DNA from: JACMLD01 sp964245425
Lineage (GTDB): Bacteria; Bacteroidota; Bacteroidia; Chitinophagales; Chitinophagaceae
DNA length: 52,321 bases
Assembly (NCBI GenBank): GCA_964245425.1
Contig: CAXTMV010000007.1
Span: 1-52,321, forward strand
Reading direction: 5' to 3'
Positions within the stretch are counted from its first letter, which is position 1; each line of letters opens with the position of its first letter. Under the pieces are notes generated by a model. It made no database searches and had not been told where the DNA came from. It was given only the letters and a program-made list of their open reading frames with translations. Shown one piece after another: positions 42,241-50,267 of this stretch. The translations under genes were made by a program, and so were the position numbers.

Positions 42241-45014
42241 ATGAGCCTGGCAAAATATAAAACCAAGAGAAACTTTAAGGAATCGCCGGAACCTACCGGT
42301 GGAAAGCCGGTGGAAGGCAAGCTTCGGTTTGTGGTACAGCAGCACGATGCTTCTCACCTGCATTATGATTTCCGCCTTGAAATGGACGAGGTGTTAAAAA
42401 GCTGGGCCGTGCCCAAGGGACCTTCCACCGACCCTGACCTGAAGCGTCTTGCCATGATGGTAGAAGACCACCCTTACGACTACCGGAATTTTGAAGGCAT
42501 CATCCCCAGTGGTTACGGCGCAGGCACCGTGATTGTCTGGGATGAAGGCTTTTATGAACTGGCGGATTTTAAGGACCACGATAAAAAAGCGCAGAACAAA
42601 GAGGCCTTGCGCCAGCTGAAAACAGGCAAATTGAAATTTGTATTGAAAGGGAAAAAATTAAAAGGTGAATATGCACTGGTAAAAGCACATGGCCGTGGCG
42701 AGAACGGCTGGCTGCTGTTTAAAATAAAAGATCAACATGCCGCCACCTCAGATATCACAAAAAAAAATAAATCCGTTCAATCAAAAAAAACGCTTGCACA
42801 GGTAGAGAAAACAACCGATCATTTTTATGGCGCACAAAGGGTAAAGACATCCTCCATCCATAGCAAAAAAGAAAAGCTATTGGGTAAACAAGCGAATGCA
42901 CGCGCCGCAGCAAAAAAGATTGCCCCGGAAAAAAAGGCAGCGCCGAAAAAGAAAAAAGCCGTATCAAAAAAATCAATCCCTAAAAAAGCGGTGCAGGATC
43001 TGCTGGCAAAAGCGCCGAAAAAAACTTTTCCTTCTTCGTTCAAACCTATGCTGGCAACCTTGGTTGATAAGCCTTTTGACCGGGAAGGCTGGTTGTATGA
43101 AGTAAAATGGGACGGGTACCGGGCAGTGGGCTTAGTAAAAAGCGGGCATGTTCAGTTACTGTCTCGCAATGATAAATCCTTTAATGAAAAATTTTACCCC
43201 GTAACAAGGGCACTCGAAAATTGGCCTGTTGATGCGATTGTAGACGGCGAAATAGTGGTAATAGCAGAAAATGGCGTAGCTGATTTTGGCGCTTTGCAGA
43301 ACTGGCGCAGCGAGGCAGACGGAGAACTGCTCTACTATATATTTGACCTTTTGCGGCTGGATGGAAAAGACCTGACCAATCTTTCTTTGCGCGATCGTAA
43401 AGCGCTGCTGGANNNNNNNNNNATACTCTCGTCCAAGAGACGGGGTTTGAAAAAGCCGACGGCATCATCAAAATAAGCCAGTCTTTTGAAGAATCCGGTA
43501 CCCGGTTTTTTGAAACGGCCAAAAAAATGGGACTGGAAGGGATTGTTGCCAAAAGGGCCGATAGTAACTACCAGCCGGGTCAGCGTTCAGACGACTGGCT
43601 TAAGATAAAGGCAAATAAACGGCAGGAAATGGTTATCGGTGGCTATACCAGGAATGATGACAGCAGTAAATTGTTCAGCGCCCTGCTGGTAGGTGTGTTT
43701 GACAAAGGCAAGCTCAGGTATACCGGCAAAATAGGTACGGGCTTCAACGAAAAGACACAAAGAGAAATGCTTGCACAGTTTAAAAAGATAACGGTCAAAA
43801 AACCGCCTTTTGATGCGCTGCCCGATATTAATAAACCCTCCCGCTTTCGCCCCAACCCTCCGCATGCGGTGGCCACCTGGTTGAAACCGGAACTGGTATG
43901 TGAAGTAAGCTTTGCAGAAATGACGGCCGATGGCGTGATGCGCCATCCATCTTTTGAAGGCCTCCGCACCGATAAAAAAGCAGCACAGGTGGTGTTGGAA
44001 AACGAGATACCGGTAAAAGATGAATTGTCAAAAAAGAAAACAACTGCCTCCAAAAAACTGGTTATGCCTACAGTAAAAAAAGAAAGAAAATCCCTGCTCA
44101 ATCCAACAGAAGAGACACAGGTAAAAAAAATAAACGGTCATGCATTAAAGTTTACCCACCTGGGTAAGCTTTACTGGCCAAAAGAAAAAATTACCAAGCG
44201 GGATATGATTAACTATTATTTCCAGGTGGCGCCTTTCATTTTACCTTATTTGAAAAACAGGCCACAATCAATGAACCGCCATCCCGATGGTATTAACGGG
44301 GAAAGCTTTTTTTTCAAAGACATTACCGGTAAAGCACCTGATTGGGTTGATACTTTTTTATACCACAGCAAAGCTGATGATCGTGACCGGAATTACCTGG
44401 TGGCAAAAGATGAAGCCAGTATTTTATACATGGCATCTTTGGGCTGCATTGAAATGAATCCCTGGCACAGCCGGGCAGAAAAAAAAGATTATCCAGACTG
44501 GTGCATCATTGATCTGGACCCCGGGAAACAGACATTCAGCCAGGTAATTGAAGCAGCAAATGTTACCAGGGAAGTATTGGAAAGTATGGGCATCCAGGGT
44601 TATCCAAAAACAAGCGGCTCTACGGGCATGCATATCTATATTCCCCTGGGCGCTAAATACACCTATGATCAATCAAAGGAATTTGCCAGGGTGGTGGCCC
44701 GCATGGTGCAGGCCGCCATACCGGGCTATACCAGTATCGACCGGGCCGTGAAGGATCGCCACGGAAAAATGTATATTGATTTTCTCCAAAACCGGCCACA
44801 GGCAACTGTTTCGGCCCCTTATTCGCTGAGGCCTAAACCAGGTGCAACGGTATCGATGCCGCTTTACTGGGAAGAAGTAAAGAAAGGACTTAAAATGACT
44901 GACTTTACCATCCACAATTCACTCGAACGAATTAAAAGTGAAGGCGATATTTTTAAACCGGTGCTGGGCAAAGGCATCAACCTTGAAAAAATAGTAAAAA
45001 CTTTTGATAAATAA
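42241..45014 (+). CDS. ligD: DNA ligase D (PE-LIG-POL), split by a spurious gap
   Basis: A multifunctional non-homologous end-joining enzyme. Residues about 25-165 are the 3'-phosphoesterase domain (FVVQQHDASHLHYDFRLE with His/Asp, then EGIIPSGYGAGTV). A Lys-rich linker (about 205-260) follows. The ATP-dependent ligase domain has YEVKWDGYRAVG, with Lys289 as the adenylated residue, and later IVDGEIVV and GLEGIVAKRA. The C-terminal primase/polymerase domain has WCIIDLDPG (metal Asp pair) and SGSTGMHIYIPL. A ten-N gap at 43413-43422 appears to break the frame; joining the flanks with a 1-base overlap gives KALLDTLVQETGFE and one 920-residue protein. No Ku gene lies in the window. Confidence 0.95.
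43413..43422. other. Ten-N assembly gap inside ligD
   Basis: Collapsing with a 1-base overlap (A) yields LLDTLVQ and keeps the frame. The run is probably a scaffolding artefact, not missing sequence. Confidence 0.9.
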
Positions 45015-45131
45015 CCCACACACTCCTCTTTACCGGTGCATGCGGCAGGGCATTGCCGTATATTTGTTGATCTGCCGGTATTGCTGCGCTAAAATACCGG
45101 GCATTAATTGCATATTTTAAAAATATACATC

Positions 45132-45674
45132 ATGGGTATTGTATTGTTGGACATGGCAGTCTCCTTAGATGGCATCGTTACAGGGCAAGATGGCAAGTCG
45201 CTTTATCCAATGGAGCAGTTGCAGGATACGCAGGCCATGAATAAACTTATCAATGCCACCGGCGCCGTTATCCTGGACCAGGAGGCCTATGATATGGAGG
45301 GAGGCGATTTCACCGGCTACCTTTATCAATCGCCCCTGTTTATTTTAACAGACACCCCTCCTGAAAAAATTGCCCTGGGCGAAAATGATAAACTCCGTTT
45401 TTGTTTTGTAACGGAAGGTGCACAACAGGCAGTTGAATACGCAAAACGCGCTGCGGCCCACCTTAATATCACCATTGTTGGGAGCGTAAACGCTGCAAGG
45501 CTTTGTTTGAAAGCCAACCTGGTAGATGAAATACTGCTCCGGCATATACCTGTATTGGTAGGTAAAGGCGAAAAACTATTTGAAGACCTGGGAGAAAGAA
45601 CAGTCAATCTCAAAATCATACATTCTATGGCATATGCCAGCCGGATGGACATCCGTTACCGTGTGTTAAAATAA
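45132..45674 (+). CDS. RibD C-terminal/dihydrofolate reductase-like protein
   Basis: The start MGIVLLDMAVSLDG (45132) is chosen because it opens directly with the family's first strand; the ORF adds eight residues upstream. The product is 180 residues. It has MAVSLDGIVTGQDG, the Rossmann-like GAVILDQEAYD, a nucleotide-binding VGSVNAARLCLKANLVDEILLRHIPVLVGKGEKLF, and ends in MDIRYRVLK. The fold is the DHFR-like reductase shared by RibD_C. Such short stand-alone copies in Bacteroidota have no proven substrate. It is 117 bp downstream of ligD on the same strand. Confidence 0.82.
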   Translation: MGIVLLDMAVSLDGIVTGQDGKSLYPMEQLQDTQAMNKLINATGAVILDQEAYDMEGGDFTGYLYQSPLFILTDTPPEKIALGENDKLRFCFVTEGAQQAVEYAKRAAAHLNITIVGSVNAARLCLKANLVDEILLRHIPVLVGKGEKLFEDLGERTVNLKIIHSMAYASRMDIRYRVLK

Positions 45675-45701
45675 CTAACCACCAGTAAAATAATGATATC
45701 C

Positions 45702-45965
45702 CTATTTAACGGTTGATTTCTTCTTTGCGGCAGCTTTCTTTTTAGGCACTGTCTTTTTTTTGGGTGCAGCTTTTTTTGTGGCTTTGCTGTTGGGATTGGG
45801 TGGAACCTTTGCACCATTTTTTCTTGCCTCGGATAATCCAATCGCGATTGCCTGTTTGCGACTGGTTACTTTCTTCCCGCTGCGACCGCTCTTAAGGGTA
45901 CCTGCTTCTTTTTCTTTCATTACTTTTTCTACTTTCTTACTGGCTGCTTTGGAATATTTTGCCAT
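45702..45965 (-). CDS. DUF6496 histone H1-like basic protein
   Basis: An 87-residue basic protein. The N-terminal part, MAKYSKAASKKVEKVMKE, then SGKKVTSRKQAIAIGLSEARKNG, matches the DUF6496 segment. The C-terminal 30 residues are Lys/Ala/Pro repeats (KKAAPKKK, PKKKAAAKKK) like histone H1 or Hc1 tails. DNA binding or compaction is therefore likely, but not shown. It converges with the RibD-C-like gene (27 bp). Confidence 0.8.
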   Translation of the reverse strand: MAKYSKAASKKVEKVMKEKEAGTLKSGRSGKKVTSRKQAIAIGLSEARKNGAKVPPNPNSKATKKAAPKKKTVPKKKAAAKKKSTVK

Positions 45966-46211
45966 CTCCTAAATTTAATTGGTTAAGAATCTGTTTAAAG
46001 AAGAATAACAAAATAGTTGCCAGGCCTGTGTACCGTTGCAGTTTACCCCCGTTAACAAGGAGGTACCAGTATTGCTAAAAATTATCCACAACCTCCTGTA
46101 CCTTATATTTTTTATTCCGTAGAAATATATCCCCAGCGCATAGCAGGCAAACAGGAAAAAAGATGGCATATTTTTTACCTGTTAACATTAATTGCAAATC
46201 ATTTGCTTGCT
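45966..46211. other. 246-bp intergenic stretch with no recognisable element
   Basis: Between the divergent DUF6496 gene and the small frame at 46212. It is AT-rich and probably contains both promoters. A 64-codon minus-strand frame inside has no coding character. Confidence 0.4.
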
Positions 46212-46400
46212 ATGGTCACCGAAAAAAAAATTAAAAGCGCTTCTTTTTCTGTGGTTGAAAAACCCCTGGTTAAAGTAATTAAAATGCGGCAGGAGCACCT
46301 GGCTGCGTCTCTCCCTGAAAAAAGGAGCGCATACGCGGGGCCGCCCTTAACTCCATTCAATACGGGCTACCTGAAAGGCCGTGATAACGACTTATTATAA
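46212..46400 (+). CDS. Hypothetical 62-residue protein
   Basis: The ATG at 46212 (MVTEKKIKSASFSVVEKP) opens a short frame ending at RDNDLL. Its composition is ordinary (mixed charge, no signal, no membrane segment) and no other frame competes. I recognise no family. Real gene or chance is undecided. Confidence 0.35.
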   Translation: MVTEKKIKSASFSVVEKPLVKVIKMRQEHLAASLPEKRSAYAGPPLTPFNTGYLKGRDNDLL

Positions 46401-46476
46401 AAGCAAATGCATGATAGATTGGTCATCGTCTTCTTGTTGTTCCAATTAGCATTTTTATACCGCACCCGGAAAATTT

Positions 46477-47321
46477 TCACCACTTAATTGTTTCATGCAA
46501 TAATTGCCAGGCCATGATTTTGTCTTTTCGCCACACATGCATGTAAATGCCTGTTTGCAGTGGGGTTTTGCAGGTACCGTATACAACACCCAAATCATGG
46601 GTAGATGCTGTATAGGATTGCTCGGGATAGAAAGCGATGGCTTGTTTAACGGCAAACAACTGTTGCTTTGCAACGGCAGAAATATAAGGTGCTTTGCCCG
46701 GGCGAAGTAGATGTGCAGACGGATGTGAAAAAAGCGGATAGGCCGTATCCGTTTTTCGTAGGGCCAAATCATCGAAGAGGCTGTCTATCATCATCAATGT
46801 TAAGCTGCCACCGACAGCCGCAATATCTTTATCGGGCAGCAGCAGCTGTACTTTCTTTTCAGCTTTGGTAATGGGCGGCCTGTCGTAGGAATTTCCGAGG
46901 TCAATCAAAAACTTCCATTGGCCATCTGTTTGTTTTTGCCAAACCGTGGCATAATTACCCGAGGCCACCTGCTTTCCGTTTTCTGCGTAGACCCATGGCC
47001 CGGTTGTATAACCAAAATCACCCGCAGCAGCGATGGCCGCAAAATCGGGCCGCCATGACAATTTACCGCTGGTATCTTTGGATTGCTTTGCATATACCGG
47101 CAGGCCCTTAACAAAAACGCCGTTGGCATCGATTACCGACTGATCATTCATATTTGCCAAAAACGCATCCTGCATATTTTTGTCTGCAGACAATTTCGCA
47201 AAAGCCCGTTCTGCCTGCAGCAGTTCCTGGCCAGCGCGCTGGGCAGGCCNNNNNNNNNNGGCCTGGCGCAACCTGCCAAAAAAAGAAATGCCAGCAAACC
47301 AGATTTGGTGATAGCCATCAT
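46477..47321 (-). CDS. DUF4440/SnoaL-like lipoprotein, split by a spurious gap
   Basis: The true start is the ATG at 47321, giving a lipoprotein signal MMAITKSGLLAFLFLAGC. The frame is broken by ten N at 47250-47259. Overlapping the flanks by four bases (GGCC) gives GCARPAQRAGQELL and a continuous 276-residue protein. The mature part has a SnoaL/DUF4440-like fold: LLQAERAFAKLSADKNMQDAFL, GYTTGPWVYAENGKQVASGNYATVWQKQTDGQWKFLIDLG, and a second similar unit ending MHVWRKDKIMAWQLLHET. These cone-shaped domains bind small hydrophobic or sugar-like ligands; no catalytic residues can be assigned. It is separated from the GH16 operon by a terminator. Confidence 0.85.
47250..47259. other. Ten-N assembly gap in the DUF4440-like gene
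   Basis: Flanks GGCAGGCC and GGCCTGGC overlap by GGCC. Collapsing them restores the frame. Ten bases would not. Confidence 0.9.
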
Positions 47322-47370
47322 AATGAAATCTTTTAAGCAGTTCGTAATGCAAAATACAGTTGCAAAAATA

Positions 47371-47396
47371 AAAAAACCGCCGGTTAGCGGGCGGTT
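47371..47396 (-). terminator. Intrinsic terminator of the GH16 operon
   Basis: On the minus strand AACCGCC (from 47396) pairs with GGCGGTT (to 47375) around an 8-base loop, followed directly by a long T-run. It lies 25 bp past the GH16 stop (47421) and before the DUF4440-like start (47321). Confidence 0.8.
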
Positions 47397-47420
47397 GGTT
47401 TTTATAGGTATTCAGTTATA

Positions 47421-48284
47421 CTACCGTTGTGTTATTTTTACCCAGTCTACATACATCCTGGCCTTATTATTTTTTACTGCTTCCAGCGCCGGGGCCGATA
47501 AGCCATAAAAAGGATTTTTGATGCCATTTATTTTCTGGGGATAGGCACCGCCCAGCGCATAGTTCAGCACCAGGAATTTATTACTGTCGAAGGCCCATTT
47601 GCCATATTTGGCAGCCATTGTCTTTGTAACGCGAAACATGGTGCTGCCATCGTACTTAAACAACAGGCTGTCTGGGGTCCACTCCACGGCATACACATGC
47701 CAATTGGTGACATCGTGCTGTTTATCAAAATAAAACCTGTTAACAAAAGGTGTTTCACCACTGTAACCAGGGCCATGCACAGCAGCACTGGCCCAGTCTT
47801 TTTCTCCGATATACTCCATAATGTCAACTTCTCCCGCATCCGGCCAATCGCCATAACCCAGCATCCACCAGGCCGGCCAAAGGCCTGCGCCATCATCCAG
47901 CTTTATTCTTGCCTCTGCCAGCCCGTACTTAAAATCAAATTTGTCTTTGGTATTGATTCTGCCAGAAACAAAATTAAATTGTTGCCCGTCTGCAGTGGTA
48001 TAACCGGGTGCATAGTGCGGCTGCAATACCAGCATATTGTTCTGCAGGTAAATGGTGGAAGCCGAATCTACATACGCTTGTAATTCGTCGTTCACATGCA
48101 TGCCGGTCGTTTCTGCATTCCATTTGGTCCTGTCTAGTTTACTGCCAGAAAAATCATCAAAGAAAATGACGTGTTCTTTGGCAATGGCCGGTATTTTACC
48201 TGCAGCCATCTGGGCGATATCGTTGCCATTCAGCAATGACGCAATCAATAAGTGGATGCACACTTTTAATCTACAATTCACCAT
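47421..48284 (-). CDS. GH16 beta-glucanase (laminarinase type)
   Basis: A 287-residue exported protein; the N-terminus is hydrophobic but short of an ideal signal peptide. It has a single GH16 jelly-roll domain: VIFFDDFSGSKLDRTKWNAET, NDELQAYVDSAST, DGAGLWPAWWMLGYGDWPDAGEVDIMEYIG with the catalytic Glu-Val-Asp-Ile-Met-Glu, and a C-terminal strand RMYVDWVKITQR. The retaining hydrolysis of beta-1,3- or mixed-linkage glucans (laminarin-like) is the usual activity of this motif. It is the last gene of the minus-strand operon, 15 bp after the second GH16. Confidence 0.9.
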   Translation of the reverse strand: MVNCRLKVCIHLLIASLLNGNDIAQMAAGKIPAIAKEHVIFFDDFSGSKLDRTKWNAETTGMHVNDELQAYVDSASTIYLQNNMLVLQPHYAPGYTTADGQQFNFVSGRINTKDKFDFKYGLAEARIKLDDGAGLWPAWWMLGYGDWPDAGEVDIMEYIGEKDWASAAVHGPGYSGETPFVNRFYFDKQHDVTNWHVYAVEWTPDSLLFKYDGSTMFRVTKTMAAKYGKWAFDSNKFLVLNYALGGAYPQKINGIKNPFYGLSAPALEAVKNNKARMYVDWVKITQR

Positions 48285-48299
48285 TCAACAGTTTAAATA

Positions 48300-49335
48300 T
48301 TACTGGTACACTCTTACATAGTCGACTTCCATCTGGGTGCTGGTCCATGCCGGGTCAACAGAACCGCCAAAATCTCCGCCCACGGCCATATTGAGTATGA
48401 CAAAGAAATTCTGGTTAAAGGGCATGGCGCTGCTGTTGGGTGTGGTAAAAAAAGCCACATCGTCTATAAGGAACTGCAGGCTTGCGGGAGACCATTTCAA
48501 TGAGTAGCGATGAAAATCAGTGGTGGCGGTCGACAAAATCGTATTGCCGCCTACTCCATTGGCGCCGGAATGCCCGGGGTAATGAATGGTGCCGAATATC
48601 TTGTTCAACTGGTTGGCCACATGTTCCATAATATCTACTTCACCACAGGCAGGCCAGGGCGCAGTTTGAATATTGCTGCCCAGCATCCAGATGGCGGGCC
48701 AGGTGCCTTTGTCGGCCGGTAGTTTTGCCCGCACTTCAATACGGCCATATTTGAAGGAGAATTTGCCATTGGTCAGCAGCCTTGCCGAAGTATAACTGCT
48801 GCCGCCGTAATTTTCTTTTTTGGCAATTATCTTCAAAGTGCCATTGGAGATGGAAACATTGTCTGCCCTGGTGGTATAGTACTCCAGTTCATTATTGCCC
48901 CAACCNNNNNNNNNNACCGCCACCGCCGGTAGCGAAGCCCCACTTGGCCGAATTGGGTGCCCCGGGTGTATCAAACTCATCCGACCATACCAGCGATTCT
49001 TTCACCGGCACGGTAATATCGATGGATTTTGAAACTGTTACACTACTGCTGCTTTTGGCCACTACGTTTACGGTGTAGATACCGGCAGCAGGGTATTTAT
49101 AGGTGACGATCCCATTGGCTGCGGTCTGAAAACTGCCATTGCCAAAATCATAATCATAGCTGACGGCATTGGTGGCAGTAGCGGTAAAAGTTACATTGCC
49201 GCTGCTGTCTGGCGCAATAACGGCGCTCAGCGTAAGGTTGGAAGGCGCGGTATTACCATTGTTTGTAGTACTGCTTTTACTGCAGGATGCCAGTAACAGC
49301 ATCGCGGCCAGGCCGCTGAAAAGAATTGTTTTCAT
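48300..49335 (-). CDS. GH16 beta-glucanase lipoprotein with PKD domain, split by a spurious gap
   Basis: The start MKTILFSGLAAMLLLASC (49335) gives a lipoprotein, two bases after the preceding stop. The frame is broken by ten N at 48906-48915. Overlapping the flanks by GGT gives ATGGGGWGNNELEYYT and a 340-residue protein, the expected GH16 start. After a Ser/Asn linker comes a PKD-like domain (about 35-125, VSYDYDFGNGSFQTAANGIVTYKYPAAG), then GH16 (SLVWSDEFDTPG, WPAIWMLGSN, CGEVDIMEHVAN, MEVDYVRVYQ). It is a surface-exposed endo-beta-glucanase likely acting on laminarin-type glucan. The catalytic motif is intact. Confidence 0.9.
48906..48915. other. Ten-N assembly gap in the PKD-GH16 gene
   Basis: Collapsing with a 3-base overlap (ACC on the plus strand) restores the conserved GGGGWGNNE of GH16. 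Confidence 0.9.
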
Positions 49336-49337
49336 AA

Positions 49338-50249
49338 TTATTTTGCTTTTAAGATCGTATACCACGAGTTACCATCTACCCCAATATTACGCAAAGAAAG
49401 CTGGGTAGCTGAAATAGCCAGTATTTCATACCTGTTGGCACCCGTGCCGTTATTAATAATACCATTACCCGGCACAAACATTTGTATCCTGGTTGAATTG
49501 GCCGAAGTAGAAGCCGAAGTAGCGCCGGAAAAAACCAGTTTTTTAAGTCCGCCCGGGTTAATGGAGATACAGTCTTCCGCGCTGCTTAATCCGTAAAAAG
49601 AAGCGGCCGCTCCAATAATAAAGGTAGCACCTTTATTATCTACGATCATGCTGATATTGCCGGTGGCATCTTTTGAAAAAGTGATCTCATCGTCGTAAAA
49701 ACAGGCTTGCCGCCCATTGGGGNNNNNNNNNNTGGGGGGTGATGAATAATAGCTGGGTGTAAAACCATCGGAAGGACCCACACCAAAATGCCCGGGCACG
49801 TCGTTGGCACAAATCCATACTTTGGAGGCGTTGTTGGTGAGGTTGGTTACAATATCTGTTGGTATCACAAACGCAACAAATACTTTTATTTTTTTACTGA
49901 TGGTTGACATGGCACCGCCGGTACCGATGGCATTTACCGTAATGGTGTACTGGTTGGTGTCGGGCAGTGCATATTTGTAACTGATGGTACCGGAGGGTAC
50001 CATTTGTACATTGCCATCGCCAAAATCAATTTTATAGGTAAGGGCATCTGTTGCCGTAGTGGTAATCACTACCGTACCGGTACCGTTGCCGTTCGGGTTG
50101 GAAGCATCCACCCCTGCCACTGCAGCTGTTAACGTAAGTGCCGAAGGCGTTTTAATATTGCCAAAAGAATAATCTGTTTTCTTACAAGCACTGAAAGCGG
50201 CGGCCGCAGCTATCAGCAGTACCATGTATGTTTTTATTTTATATAACAT
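49338..50249 (-). CDS. PKD-domain lipoprotein, putative surface glycan-binding protein, split by a spurious gap
   Basis: A lipoprotein (MLYKIKTYMVLLIAAAAAFSAC). Residues about 35-125 form a PKD-like domain (YKIDFGDGNVQMVPSGTISYKYALPDTNQYTITV). The rest is a unique C-terminal domain with VWICANDVPGHFGVGPSDGF, ACFYDDEITFSKDATGNI and NRYEILAISATQLSLRNIG. The frame breaks at a ten-N gap (49723-49732). Overlap of CCCCA restores SSPPNGRQACF and a 298-residue protein. Position between the CBM protein and the GH16 genes, together with the PKD, suggests a surface beta-glucan-binding protein. Confidence 0.82.
   Translation of the reverse strand: MLYKIKTYMVLLIAAAAAFSACKKTDYSFGNIKTPSALTLTAAVAGVDASNPNGNGTGTVVITTTATDALTYKIDFGDGNVQMVPSGTISYKYALPDTNQYTITVNAIGTGGAMSTISKKIKVFVAFVIPTDIVTNLTNNASKVWICANDVPGHFGVGPSDGFTPSYYSSPPXXXXPNGRQACFYDDEITFSKDATGNISMIVDNKGATFIIGAAASFYGLSSAEDCISINPGGLKKLVFSGATSASTSANSTRIQMFVPGNGIINNGTGANRYEILAISATQLSLRNIGVDGNSWYTILKAK
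49723..49732. other. Ten-N assembly gap in the PKD lipoprotein
   Basis: A 5-base overlap (TGGGG on the plus strand) joins the flanks in frame. Confidence 0.9.
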
Positions 50250-50267
50250 GCTATTGATATTTAAGTA

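Noticed and set aside
43423..43552. Apparent frameshift and second start in ligD.
   Set aside because: Caused by the N run; flanks join in frame to a 920-residue protein, so it is not a pseudogene.
45975..46169. 64-codon minus-strand frame.
   Set aside because: No coding character or family, aromatic-rich composition of an AT-rich gap, no homology cue.
48892..48980. Two overlapping genes, a PKD lipoprotein and a separate GH16.
   Set aside because: They are one gene cut by a ten-N gap; collapsing GGT restores the GH16 start.
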